From Streptomyces barringtoniae (GTDB taxonomy: Bacteria; Actinomycetota; Actinomycetes; Streptomycetales; Streptomycetaceae): a stretch of 64,000 nt of DNA. Positions within the stretch are counted from its first letter, which is position 1, and every line of letters starts with the position of its first letter. Made by a program: the position numbers and the translations under genes. Under the pieces are notes generated by a model. The model had not been told where the DNA came from, made no database searches, and saw only the letters and a list, made by a program, of their open reading frames with translations. The stretch covers positions 124,001 to 188,000 of the forward strand of contig NZ_JAJHNP010000012.1 of the NCBI RefSeq assembly GCF_020819595.1. The letters run 5' to 3'. Below are positions 32,357 to 40,768 of this stretch, in pieces.

Positions 32357-33922
32357 ATGCCTGCCAACGAGCACACCCGCACATACGACGCCGTCATCGT
32401 CGGCGGCGGCCACAACGGCCTGGTCGCAGCCGCCTACCTGGCCCGGGCCGGCCGTTCCGTGCTGGTGCTGGAACGGCTGGACCACACCGGCGGCGCCGCG
32501 ATCTCCACCCGCCCCTTCGCCGGCGTCGACGCCCGGCTGTCGCGCTACTCCTACCTGGTCAGCCTGCTGCCGCAGAAGATCGTGCGCGATCTCGGGCTCG
32601 ACTTCCGGGTCCGCGCCCGCACCATCTCGTCGTACACCCCGGCGGAGCGGGACGGCCGGCCCACGGGACTTCTCGTCGGCGGCGGCGAACAGCGCACCCG
32701 CGAGGCCTTCGCCCGGCTGACCGGCGGCGAGCGCGAGTACCAGGCCTGGCAGCGCTTCTACGGCATGACCACGCGCGTCGCCGAACGCGTCTTCCCGACC
32801 CTCACCGAGCCGCTGCCCACCCGCGAGGAACTGCGCAGCCGCATCGACGACGAGACCGCCTGGCGGGCCCTGTTCGAAGAGCCGATCGGCGTCGTCGTCG
32901 AGGAGGCCTTCCAGGACGACCTGGTCCGGGGCATCGTCCTCACCGACGCCCTTATCGGCACCTTCGCCGACGCCCACGACCCCTCCCTCGCCCAGAACCG
33001 CTGCTTCCTCTACCACGTCATCGGCGGCGGCACCGGCGCCTGGGACGTGCCCGTCGGCGGCATGGGCGCCCTCACCGACGCCCTGGCCGCCGCGGCCCGT
33101 TCGGCGGGCGCGGTCATCGCGACCGGGCACGAGGCGGTCCGGATCGCCACCGACGGACACGCCGCCGAGGTCACCTACCGCACCGCCGACGGCGAGGGCG
33201 TCGCCGCTGCCCGGCACGTCCTGGTGAACGCCTCCCCGCAGGACCTGGCCGTCCTGACGGGGGACCCGGCACCCGAGCCCGCGGAGGGCGCCCAGCTCAA
33301 GGTCAACATGCTGCTCACCCGGCTGCCGAAGCTGCGCGACACGGCCGTCGACCCGCGCGAGGCCTTCGCCGGCACCTTCCACATCGCCGAGGGCTACCGG
33401 CAGCTCGCCACCGCCCACGCCCAGGCCGCCGCCGGTGAACTCCCCGCCGTGCCGCCCTCGGAGATCTACTGCCACTCGCTGACCGACCCCACGATCCTCG
33501 GCCCCGAACTCGCCGAGCGCGGCTACCAGACCCTCACCCTGTTCGGCCTGCACACCCCGGCCCGGCTCTTCGACCGGGACAACGACGCCGTACGCGAGGA
33601 ACTGCTGAAGTCGACCCTCGCCCAGCTCGACGCCCAACTCGCCGAACCCCTCGCCGACTGCCTGGCCACCGACGCCGAAGGCCGCCCCTGCATCGAGGCC
33701 AAGACCCCGCTCGACCTCGAGAGGGACCTCAGGCTGCCCGGCGGCAACATCTTCCACCGCACCCTGTCCTGGCCGTATGCCCAGGAGGACACGGGCCGTT
33801 GGGGCGTGGAGACCCGGCACGCGAACGTCCTGCTGTGCGGCGCGGGCGCGGTGCGCGGGGGAGGGGTGAGCGGCGTACCGGGACACAACGCGGCGATGGC
33901 GGTGCTGGAGGCCACTGCATGA
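32357..33922 (+). CDS. FAD-dependent oxidoreductase, phytoene desaturase/PYROXD2-like
   Basis: 521 residues. The dinucleotide-binding motif 'AVIVGGGHNGLVAAAYLARAG' in part (about 11-31) and 'LERLDHTGGAAIST' bind FAD. 'VIGGGTGAWDVPVGGMGALTDALAAAA' in part is the substrate-domain signature of this amine-oxidase/desaturase superfamily. The C-terminal 'CGAGAVRGGGVSGVPGHNAAMAVLE' in part closes the FAD site. It resembles the PYROXD2-type group rather than true carotenoid desaturases; there are no carotenoid genes nearby. Substrate unknown. It ends about 80 nt before the flavin oxidoreductase. Confidence 0.86.
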   Translation: MPANEHTRTYDAVIVGGGHNGLVAAAYLARAGRSVLVLERLDHTGGAAISTRPFAGVDARLSRYSYLVSLLPQKIVRDLGLDFRVRARTISSYTPAERDGRPTGLLVGGGEQRTREAFARLTGGEREYQAWQRFYGMTTRVAERVFPTLTEPLPTREELRSRIDDETAWRALFEEPIGVVVEEAFQDDLVRGIVLTDALIGTFADAHDPSLAQNRCFLYHVIGGGTGAWDVPVGGMGALTDALAAAARSAGAVIATGHEAVRIATDGHAAEVTYRTADGEGVAAARHVLVNASPQDLAVLTGDPAPEPAEGAQLKVNMLLTRLPKLRDTAVDPREAFAGTFHIAEGYRQLATAHAQAAAGELPAVPPSEIYCHSLTDPTILGPELAERGYQTLTLFGLHTPARLFDRDNDAVREELLKSTLAQLDAQLAEPLADCLATDAEGRPCIEAKTPLDLERDLRLPGGNIFHRTLSWPYAQEDTGRWGVETRHANVLLCGAGAVRGGGVSGVPGHNAAMAVLEATA

Positions 33923-33943
33923 CGCACCGGAAGACCAAAGGAA

Positions 33944-33960
33944 TCTGACGGGACGTCAGA
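33944..33960. promoter_or_regulatory. Palindromic operator TCTGAC-N5-GTCAGA upstream of the flavin oxidoreductase/FadD pair
   Basis: A perfect inverted repeat TCTGACGGGACGTCAGA, flanked by A-runs, lies 42 nt before the ATG at 34003. The same half-sites and spacing occur at 52751-52767. Size and symmetry suit a TetR-type dimer. Confidence 0.65.
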
Positions 33961-34002
33961 AAAGCTCTTCCGTCGACCGGCCCGCTGCGGCATCCTGCGC
34001 CC

Positions 34003-35112
34003 ATGCAGACGGAGCTGAGCAGGAAACTGGGAGTCGAGCACGCCGTCTTCGGCTTCACGCCGTTCCCCGCCGTCGCCGCGGCCATCAGCCGGGCCGGCGG
34101 CTTCGGCGTGCTCGGCGCGGTCCGTTACACCGCCCCCGACGACCTCAAACGCGACCTCGACTGGCTCGACGCCCATGCCGGCGGCCGGCCCTACGGACTC
34201 GATGTCGTCATGCCCGCGAAGAAGGTCGAGGGCGTGACCGAAGCGGACGTCGAGGGGATGATCCCCGACGGACACCGGCAGTTCGTGCGGGACACCCTCG
34301 CCAGGTACGGCGTCCCCGAACTGGCCGAGGGCGAGGCGTCCGGGTGGCGCATCACCGGCTGGATGGAGCAGGTCGCCCGCACCCAGCTCGACGTCGCCTT
34401 CGACCATCCGATCAAGCTGCTCGCCAACGCCCTCGGCTCCCCGCCCGCCGACGTCGTCGCCCGCGCCCACGACCGGGGTGTACTGGTCGCCGCGCTCGCG
34501 GGCAGCGCCCGGCACGCCCGCAAGCATCAGGAGGCGGGCATCGACGTCGTCGTCGCCCAGGGCTACGAGGCCGGCGGCCACACCGGCGAGATCGCCACCA
34601 TGGTGCTCACGCCCGAGGTGGTGGAGGCCGTCGATCCGCTGCCGGTGCTGGCGGCGGGAGGCATCGGCAGCGGACAGCAGGTGGCAGCCGCGCTCACACT
34701 CGGCGCGCAGGGTGTGTGGCTGGGCTCCATATGGCTGACCACTACAGAAGCGGACCTGCACTCGCCCGCCCTGACCCGCAAGCTGCTCGCCGCCGGGTCC
34801 GGCGACACCGTCCGCTCCCGTGCCCTCACGGGCAAACCCGCGCGCCAGCTCCGCACCGAGTGGACCGACGCCTGGGAGGACCCGGCCGGCCCCGGCACCC
34901 TGCCCATGCCGCTGCAGGGGCTGCTCGTGGCCGAGGCGGTCTCCCGGATCCAGAAGTACGAGGTCGAGCCGCTGCTCGGCACGCCGGTCGGCCAGATCGT
35001 CGGCCGGATGAGCAGCGAACGAAGCGTCCAGGCCGTCTTCGACGACCTCACCCGCGGCTTCGAGAAGGCCGTGGACCGCATCAACCGCATCGCCGGAAGG
35101 AGCGGCAAGTGA
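34003..35112 (+). CDS. FMN-dependent nitronate monooxygenase-like oxidoreductase
   Basis: 369 residues, TIM-barrel flavoprotein of the 2-nitropropane dioxygenase family. 'RAGGFGVLGAVRYTAPDDL', 'DVVVAQGYEAGGHTGEI' (the His-containing phosphate/FMN loop) and 'VLAAGGIGSGQQVAAALTLGAQGVWLGS' in part are the family motifs. The N-terminus reads 'FGFTPFPAVAAAI' instead of the usual QGPM, like a mycobacterial branch near Rv1533 (from memory), so true nitronate oxidation is doubtful. It overlaps the acyl-CoA synthetase by 4 nt, which ties it to acyl-CoA metabolism. Confidence 0.85.
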   Translation: MQTELSRKLGVEHAVFGFTPFPAVAAAISRAGGFGVLGAVRYTAPDDLKRDLDWLDAHAGGRPYGLDVVMPAKKVEGVTEADVEGMIPDGHRQFVRDTLARYGVPELAEGEASGWRITGWMEQVARTQLDVAFDHPIKLLANALGSPPADVVARAHDRGVLVAALAGSARHARKHQEAGIDVVVAQGYEAGGHTGEIATMVLTPEVVEAVDPLPVLAAGGIGSGQQVAAALTLGAQGVWLGSIWLTTTEADLHSPALTRKLLAAGSGDTVRSRALTGKPARQLRTEWTDAWEDPAGPGTLPMPLQGLLVAEAVSRIQKYEVEPLLGTPVGQIVGRMSSERSVQAVFDDLTRGFEKAVDRINRIAGRSGK

Positions 35113-36662
35113 CCAGCACGCCCCCCGCCGGATTCTGGGCCCAGGCCGCCCAGCACCCCGACCGCACGGTCCTCGTCGCACCCGACGGCGAGGAGTGGAC
35201 CGCCGGACGACTGCACGGCGCCGCCAACCGGCTCGTCCACGGGCTGCGCGCGGCCGGACTGGAGCGCGGTGACGCCTTCGCCGTCGTCCTGCCCAACGGC
35301 GTCGAGTTCGTCACCGCCTACCTGGCCGCCACCCAGGCCGGCCTGTATCTGGTCCCGGTCAACCACCACCTCGTAGGCCCCGAGATCGCCTGGATCGTCG
35401 CCGACTCCGGCGCCAAGGTGCTCATCGCCCACGAGCGGTTCGCCGCCGCCGCGCGCGCCGCCGCCGACGAGGCGGGACTGCCCTTGAGCCACCGGTACGC
35501 GGTCGGCGAGGCCGACGGCTTCCGGCCCTACCCCCAACTCCTGGACGGACAGCCGGAGTCCGCGCCCTCCGGCCGGGAACTCGGCTGGGTCATGAACTAC
35601 ACCTCCGGTACGACGGGACGCCCGCGCGGCATCCGCCGCCCGCTGCCCGGCAAGACACCCGAGGAGGCCTACCTGGGCGGCTTCCTCGGGATCTTCGGCA
35701 TCAAGCCCTTCGGCGACAACGTCCACCTGGTCTGCTCGCCGCTGTACCACACGGCCGTCCTGCAGTTCGCGGGCGCGTCCCTGCACATAGGCCACGGCCT
35801 GGTCCTGATGGACAAGTGGACCCCCGAGGAGATGCTCCGCCTGATCGACACCCACCGGTGCACCCACACCCACATGGTCCCGACCCAGTTCCACCGTCTG
35901 CTGGCCCTTCCGGCCGAGGTGAAGGCCCGCTACGACGTCTCGTCCATGCGGCACGCCGTCCACGGCGCCGCCCCCTGCCCTGACCACGTCAAACGGGCCA
36001 TGATCGACTGGTGGGGCCACTGCGTGGAGGAGTACTACGCGGCCAGCGAGGGCGGCGGCGCCTTCGCCACCGCCGAGGACTGGCTGAAGAAACCCGGCAC
36101 CGTCGGCAAGGCCTGGTCCATCAGCGAACTCGCGGTCTTCGACGACGACGGCAACCGGCTCCCCGCGGGCCGGCTCGGCACCGTCTACATGAAGATGAGC
36201 ACCGGCGGCTTCTCGTACCACAAGGACGAGGCCAAGACCCGCAAGAACCGCATCGGCGACTTCTTCACCGTCGGCGACCTCGGCTACCTGGACGAGGACG
36301 GCTACCTCTTCCTCCGCGACCGCAAGATCGACATGATCATCTCCGGCGGGGTCAACATCTACCCGGCCGAGATCGAGTCCGTGCTGCTCTCCCACCCGGC
36401 CGTCGCCGACGCGGCCGCCTTCGGCATCCCGCACGACGACTGGGGCGAGGAGGTCAAGGCCGTGGTCGAACCGGCCCCCGGCCACGAGCCCGGCCCGGCC
36501 CTGGCCGCCGCCCTCCTCGACCACTGCGCCGAGCGGCTCGCCGGCTACAAGCGGCCCAAGAGCGTCGACTTCATCGCCGAGATGCCCCGCGACCCCAACG
36601 GCAAGCTGTACAAGCGGCGGTTGCGGGACCCGTACTGGGAGGGGCGCACACGGCCGGTGTGA
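35109..36662 (+). CDS. Acyl-CoA synthetase (FadD4-like AMP-binding ligase)
   Basis: 517 residues from a GTG overlapping the preceding stop. The adenylation motif 'MNYTSGTTGRPRGIRRPLPG' (about 162-181), 'GDLGYLDEDGYLFLRDR' and 'IISGGVNIYPAEIE' give an ANL-family ligase. The end 'DPNGKLYKRRLRDPYWEGR' has the catalytic Lys. It activates a carboxylic acid as acyl-AMP and then as CoA thioester. The C-terminus resembles mycobacterial FadD4. Substrate is unknown; the shared operator with the FadD19-type locus suggests a common catabolic programme. Convergent with the LAL gene. Confidence 0.9.
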   Translation: MTSTPPAGFWAQAAQHPDRTVLVAPDGEEWTAGRLHGAANRLVHGLRAAGLERGDAFAVVLPNGVEFVTAYLAATQAGLYLVPVNHHLVGPEIAWIVADSGAKVLIAHERFAAAARAAADEAGLPLSHRYAVGEADGFRPYPQLLDGQPESAPSGRELGWVMNYTSGTTGRPRGIRRPLPGKTPEEAYLGGFLGIFGIKPFGDNVHLVCSPLYHTAVLQFAGASLHIGHGLVLMDKWTPEEMLRLIDTHRCTHTHMVPTQFHRLLALPAEVKARYDVSSMRHAVHGAAPCPDHVKRAMIDWWGHCVEEYYAASEGGGAFATAEDWLKKPGTVGKAWSISELAVFDDDGNRLPAGRLGTVYMKMSTGGFSYHKDEAKTRKNRIGDFFTVGDLGYLDEDGYLFLRDRKIDMIISGGVNIYPAEIESVLLSHPAVADAAAFGIPHDDWGEEVKAVVEPAPGHEPGPALAAALLDHCAERLAGYKRPKSVDFIAEMPRDPNGKLYKRRLRDPYWEGRTRPV

Positions 36663-36695
36663 CCACGGCGGGACACGGGGCCCGGACCTGCGGCT

Positions 36696-39605
36696 TCACG
36701 GGCGAGGGTGGGTTCCGGCCGCCAGGAACCGGGCGAGGCCGGCCGCGTCGGTGCCGGCCTTGCGGTAGACGCTGGACAGCAACTGCCGCACGCCTTGCTC
36801 GGGAAGGCGCATTTCCTTCGCGACCACTGCCACCGGGTGTCCCCGGGCGGTCAGTTCTGCGGTACGGCGTTCCTGGGCGGTCAGGGTGTCCGCCTGCGCA
36901 TAGCGCAGCGGCAGCGGGCGCAGTCCGGCCGCCGACAGCTCTTCCCTCGCCCGGGCGGCGAGCGCCTCGGCCCCGCAGTGCACGGCGCCTTCCAGGCCCT
37001 GGTAGAGCCGGTCGGCGGCCTCCTGCAGCCGGCCGTCGCGGGACAGTGCGGCGCCGTGGCCGATCTGGGCACGGGCGAGCTCGTAAGCGGCGGGCGACTG
37101 CTCCAGCTGGTCGACGGCCTCCGCGTACAGGTCGAGTGCCGTCGGCCCGCCGGTCACCTCGGCGAGGGTGTGCAGGGCCTGGCCGAGGGCGGAGGCGGCG
37201 CCGAAGTGCCGGGCGCGCCGCACGGCGTCCCGGGCATGGCCGACGGCCTGCTGCGGCGCGGTGGGGGCGAGGGCGGACGCGAGCCGCAGCTGCCACGGAC
37301 ACCAGGCCGGGTTCCGCCAGGCCCGCCCGTCCAGCCAGTGCCCGACCGACGACAGCAGCGGCGCCGCCTCGGCCTGCCGTCCCTCCGCCAGGAGCAGCTC
37401 CGCGTACACGGTGCGCGGATCGGGATAGATGACGGCGTTCGGAGTCGTCTCACCGAAGCGGTGCTCGTCGGCCAGCGCGCGTGCCTCGGCGACACGGCCT
37501 CGGGCCAGCAGGGTCTGGATCAGGATGCCGACGGCGAACAACTGGGCGGGTACGGCCCCTGCCACCTTGCCGGCGATGCGCAGGCCTTCCCGCGCGAGAT
37601 CCTCGGCTTCCGCCAGGCAGCCGCGCTGGTAGCGGATGTAGCCGGCGAGGGTCTGGCCGAAGGCCAGATGGGAGCCGCGCCAGCCCTTCGCCACGCACTC
37701 GGCGATACCCTTGTTGAACAACTCCTCGGCCCGCCGCGGCTGGTCGCCGTACACGAACACCAGGGCGACCGAGACGGGCACCTCGAAACCGTGGTTCTCG
37801 TCGATCCAGCTCATGCCGCCGCGCAGGGCCTTCTCGGCGTACGTGAGGGCGGTCTGCCGCGGTTCGCCGCGCTTGACGGCGTCCCAGGCCCGCAGTCCCA
37901 GGATGTAGCGCTCCTCCAGACCGCGACCGGGCAACCGCTCGGCCAGACGCGCCAGTGTCCGGGAGCGGGCGGGTGAGTCGGGGTCGTCGGTGCGGACCAT
38001 GCTCCAGACGAACTGATCGGCCTGCATCCGCAGTTTCACGCGCGGACTCTTCGTCTGCCGCGCCTCTTCCGCGGCCACGGTCACCGCCTCGGCCAGCTGA
38101 TCGGTGTGGGCCAGGGCCTGCGTCAGCCGGAAGATGATGGAGGCACGCAGATCCGGGTCGACGCGGGGTTCCGCCAGCGCCTGGCGGAGATGCCTCACCG
38201 TGGCCGTGGGCTCGATCAGGAACGTGGCGCAGGCGAGTTCGTGAAGGAGCGCGGCGCGGTCCTCGGGCAGCGGCGGTTCCTGCAGTGCGCGGGAGAGCAG
38301 ACGCCGGGCGGCCTCCGTCGCCCCGGCGCGGAGGTATTCGCGAGCGGCCTCGCGCAGACAGTCGACCGTCTCGTTACTGCCCTCGCAGGGGACCTCCAGC
38401 AGATGCCGGGCGGCGGCGGTGGGGCCGTATCCCGCGGCCAGCACGGTCTGCGCGGCGGTGTTGTGCAGACCGGCCCGGAAGGCCGTGCGGATGGACCGGT
38501 AGACCGTCGTGGCGATCAGTGGGTGCACGAACTCCAGCTCGCCCTCGGGGCCGTGGCCGTCGGCGAGGATCCGGGCCGCGCGCAGCTTCTGGGTCGACTC
38601 GGCGACGGCCTCGTCGCCGAGCACCGCGATGGTCGCGGCGAGCCGCGGTGAGAAGGGAGACCCCAGGACGGCCGCGGTGTGCGCGAAGCGCACGGTCGCC
38701 GTGTCCAGCCGTTCCAGACGCTCGATGAGTCCCGGGCCCTTGATCGCCGCGGCGAGCTCACGCATCGCGGGCAGGTCGTCGTCGGTGCCGCTCAGTTTCC
38801 GCTCGGCGAGTCCGATGGCGAGCTCCACCGCTTCGAAGGGGCTCCCGCCGGTGGCCGACCAGCATTCCTCACAGAACCGGTCCTCGGCCGCCTCCCCGAT
38901 CTCCTCCCTGACGATCTGCGCCACGCCGTCGGCGGTGAGCAGTGCCAGGTCATGGGGGCGGTTCTCCCGGTGTCCGGCCGGCGACCGGAGTTCGCCCGCC
39001 TCGGGCGGCAGCTCGTCGGGCCGGTAGGCCACCACGATCAGCAGCGGCAGGTCCTCCACCCGTGGGGCGAAGGAGGCGAGCCAGCTCAGGGACTCGGCGT
39101 CCGCCCAGTGCAGGTCGTCCAGGAGCAGGACGACGGGTGCCTTCTTCACCGTGAGACGCGTCATGACCCAGTCGAGTCCCTCGCGGACCCCGGTCGGGTC
39201 CGGCGCGGGGGCGGAACCCCTCGCTTCGAGACCCAGCGCGGCGGCGACGATGTCGTACCAACTGCCCATGAAGGAGCGCAGTTCCGCCCCGTCCATGGCG
39301 GCCAGCGAGGGCTGCACCAACTGGCGCACCACGCGGAACGCCGACCCCTGCTCCGTCTCACCGCCCCTGCCCGACAGCACCGTGAATCCGTGGGCCGCGG
39401 CCCGGGCCCGTGCTTCCGTGATGAGTGCCGTCTTGCCCAGACCGGCCTGCCCCGAGAAGGCGAGCAGACCGCTGCGCCCGGCTCGCGGCACGCCGCCCGT
39501 GGTGCGCCGCAACTCCTGGAACGCGGTGTCGAGTGCCTCGAGTTCCCGTCGGCGCTCGATCAACCTCCGCTGCTCCGTGATCGGTCGCCGCGGCGCCATC
39601 GCCAT
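36696..39605 (-). CDS. LuxR-family LAL regulator (AAA ATPase plus HTH)
   Basis: 969 residues from the first of two adjacent ATGs (39605; the second is 39599). Walker A 'FSGQAGLGKTAL' (about 51-62) and Walker B 'VVLLLDDLHWAD' (about 163-174) define the STAND ATPase. A long TPR-like helical region follows. The C-terminal LuxR HTH contains 'LTAQERRTAELTARGHPVAVV' in part and 'VRQLLSSVYRKAG'. The HTH is somewhat diverged ('MRLPEQGVRQLL' instead of 'LxISxxTVxxHL'). It is the third gene of the leftward terpenoid cassette, 101 nt after the terpene synthase, and is a plausible pathway-specific activator. Confidence 0.9.
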   Translation of the reverse strand: MAMAPRRPITEQRRLIERRRELEALDTAFQELRRTTGGVPRAGRSGLLAFSGQAGLGKTALITEARARAAAHGFTVLSGRGGETEQGSAFRVVRQLVQPSLAAMDGAELRSFMGSWYDIVAAALGLEARGSAPAPDPTGVREGLDWVMTRLTVKKAPVVLLLDDLHWADAESLSWLASFAPRVEDLPLLIVVAYRPDELPPEAGELRSPAGHRENRPHDLALLTADGVAQIVREEIGEAAEDRFCEECWSATGGSPFEAVELAIGLAERKLSGTDDDLPAMRELAAAIKGPGLIERLERLDTATVRFAHTAAVLGSPFSPRLAATIAVLGDEAVAESTQKLRAARILADGHGPEGELEFVHPLIATTVYRSIRTAFRAGLHNTAAQTVLAAGYGPTAAARHLLEVPCEGSNETVDCLREAAREYLRAGATEAARRLLSRALQEPPLPEDRAALLHELACATFLIEPTATVRHLRQALAEPRVDPDLRASIIFRLTQALAHTDQLAEAVTVAAEEARQTKSPRVKLRMQADQFVWSMVRTDDPDSPARSRTLARLAERLPGRGLEERYILGLRAWDAVKRGEPRQTALTYAEKALRGGMSWIDENHGFEVPVSVALVFVYGDQPRRAEELFNKGIAECVAKGWRGSHLAFGQTLAGYIRYQRGCLAEAEDLAREGLRIAGKVAGAVPAQLFAVGILIQTLLARGRVAEARALADEHRFGETTPNAVIYPDPRTVYAELLLAEGRQAEAAPLLSSVGHWLDGRAWRNPAWCPWQLRLASALAPTAPQQAVGHARDAVRRARHFGAASALGQALHTLAEVTGGPTALDLYAEAVDQLEQSPAAYELARAQIGHGAALSRDGRLQEAADRLYQGLEGAVHCGAEALAARAREELSAAGLRPLPLRYAQADTLTAQERRTAELTARGHPVAVVAKEMRLPEQGVRQLLSSVYRKAGTDAAGLARFLAAGTHPRP

Positions 39606-39706
39606 GTGCCGTACCGCCTTGTGTCGTTCGGCCGGGGGAGAGCCGAGCGTACGCCTCGTCGAGGCGGGGCAGGACGGATTGGGCACCATAGGGTGAATCA
39701 TTGGCT

Positions 39707-40768
39707 TCACGTGGGACAATGCCTGCCTGCCGGGTATGGGACCTGACCGGACCACGGCACCGCGGGCACCGAAGCCACGTCCGCGTAGCGCGGCACGGTG
39801 CGGGACCAGTGGTAGCACCCGCGGATCCAGCCGATCATGCCCTCCACGTAGCCGACGCCCGCGGGGCTCAACTCCGGTTCGATCTCCGCGTAGAGCTCCT
39901 GGAACTCCTTGATCGTCGCGTTGATCTGCTCGATGGCCATGAGGACGGCGGTCTGCAGAGAGCACCGGTGTTCGCGCTGGTGGGCAAGGGCCAGGTTGAT
40001 CATTTCGCCCGCGCGCTGTTCTTTCACCGCGGAGAACAGGTCGGGTATCCACACCGCCGCGTCGGCCGACAGCCGGCTGAGCCGCTGGACGACGGGGTGG
40101 TGGAGCTCGGCGGGCGGCAGTTCGTGTGGCTGGGCGGCCTCGCACAGCGGGTAGAACGGCTCGACGCCCGCGGTCAGCGACCGTATCGAGGTGCAGTTGC
40201 CAGTCCGCACGAGCAAGGGCTGGGCCTGGGCCACCGCCTCGTACAACAGGCCGTGCACGTATTCCCGGCTCTTCCAGGCCCACCGTGCCGCCTGCGCGGG
40301 TGTGCACCGTTCCCGGACCTGTCGGTGGAGATCGGCCAGAGCCGCGCCGAGGGGAGTGCCGGGCGGCCGGCCGTCCCGCAGGATCCCGACGCTCTCGCAC
40401 AGCATGGGAACCAGCCTGCCCGGTGAGCGCCGACCGGTGTCCTCCGCGCGGTCGTCGAAGACGAACTGATAGGCGATCTGGTTGGCCACGATCTGGAGGA
40501 GACCGGCATCCATGGCGGGGCTGTTGTAGGACGCGAGCTGGGCGGGGCGCGTGCGGACGATCATCGCCGCCACACCCGGTTCGTCCGTCAGCCCCCACGC
40601 GCTCAGCCATGCGTCGACGCCGGCCGCGGCTTCGGATTCATGGGGATTGCGCTCGAACGGGAAGGGCATGTGGAGATGGCTGTCGATCAGGTCCCTGAGG
40701 GTGGGGACCGGAATTCCGTCCGGTACGGCGACCGGGGTTTCCTCATGTGTGGTCGACAACGTGGTCAC
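39707..40768 (-). CDS. Class I terpene synthase (sesquiterpene-type) with altered NSE motif
   Basis: 353 residues from a GTG. The aspartate-rich metal site is 'FVFDDRAED' (Asp105, Asp106, Glu109, Asp110). The second metal site should be N-D-x-x-S-x-x-x-E but reads P-D-L-F-S-A-V-K-E (242-250), so the first Asn ligand is Pro. 'WIRGCYHWSRTVPRY' supplies the C-terminal Arg-Tyr pair that binds diphosphate. Length fits bacterial sesquiterpene cyclases acting on farnesyl diphosphate. The start lies 26 nt inside the end of the P450 gene, so the two are coupled. The product cannot be predicted. Confidence 0.88.
   Translation of the reverse strand: MTTLSTTHEETPVAVPDGIPVPTLRDLIDSHLHMPFPFERNPHESEAAAGVDAWLSAWGLTDEPGVAAMIVRTRPAQLASYNSPAMDAGLLQIVANQIAYQFVFDDRAEDTGRRSPGRLVPMLCESVGILRDGRPPGTPLGAALADLHRQVRERCTPAQAARWAWKSREYVHGLLYEAVAQAQPLLVRTGNCTSIRSLTAGVEPFYPLCEAAQPHELPPAELHHPVVQRLSRLSADAAVWIPDLFSAVKEQRAGEMINLALAHQREHRCSLQTAVLMAIEQINATIKEFQELYAEIEPELSPAGVGYVEGMIGWIRGCYHWSRTVPRYADVASVPAVPWSGQVPYPAGRHCPT

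Noticed and set aside
34003-35112. Assignment of the flavin oxidoreductase as steroid enzyme IpdC
   Set aside because: The N-terminus (FGFTPFPAVAAAI) fits another branch, and no ipdA, ipdB or other KstR2-type genes are adjacent.
39608-40610. N-terminal extension of the LAL regulator to about 1,300 residues
   Set aside because: The extension overlaps the terpene synthase gene out of frame and shows none of the LAL family's features; ATG at 39605 precedes the AAA domain normally.
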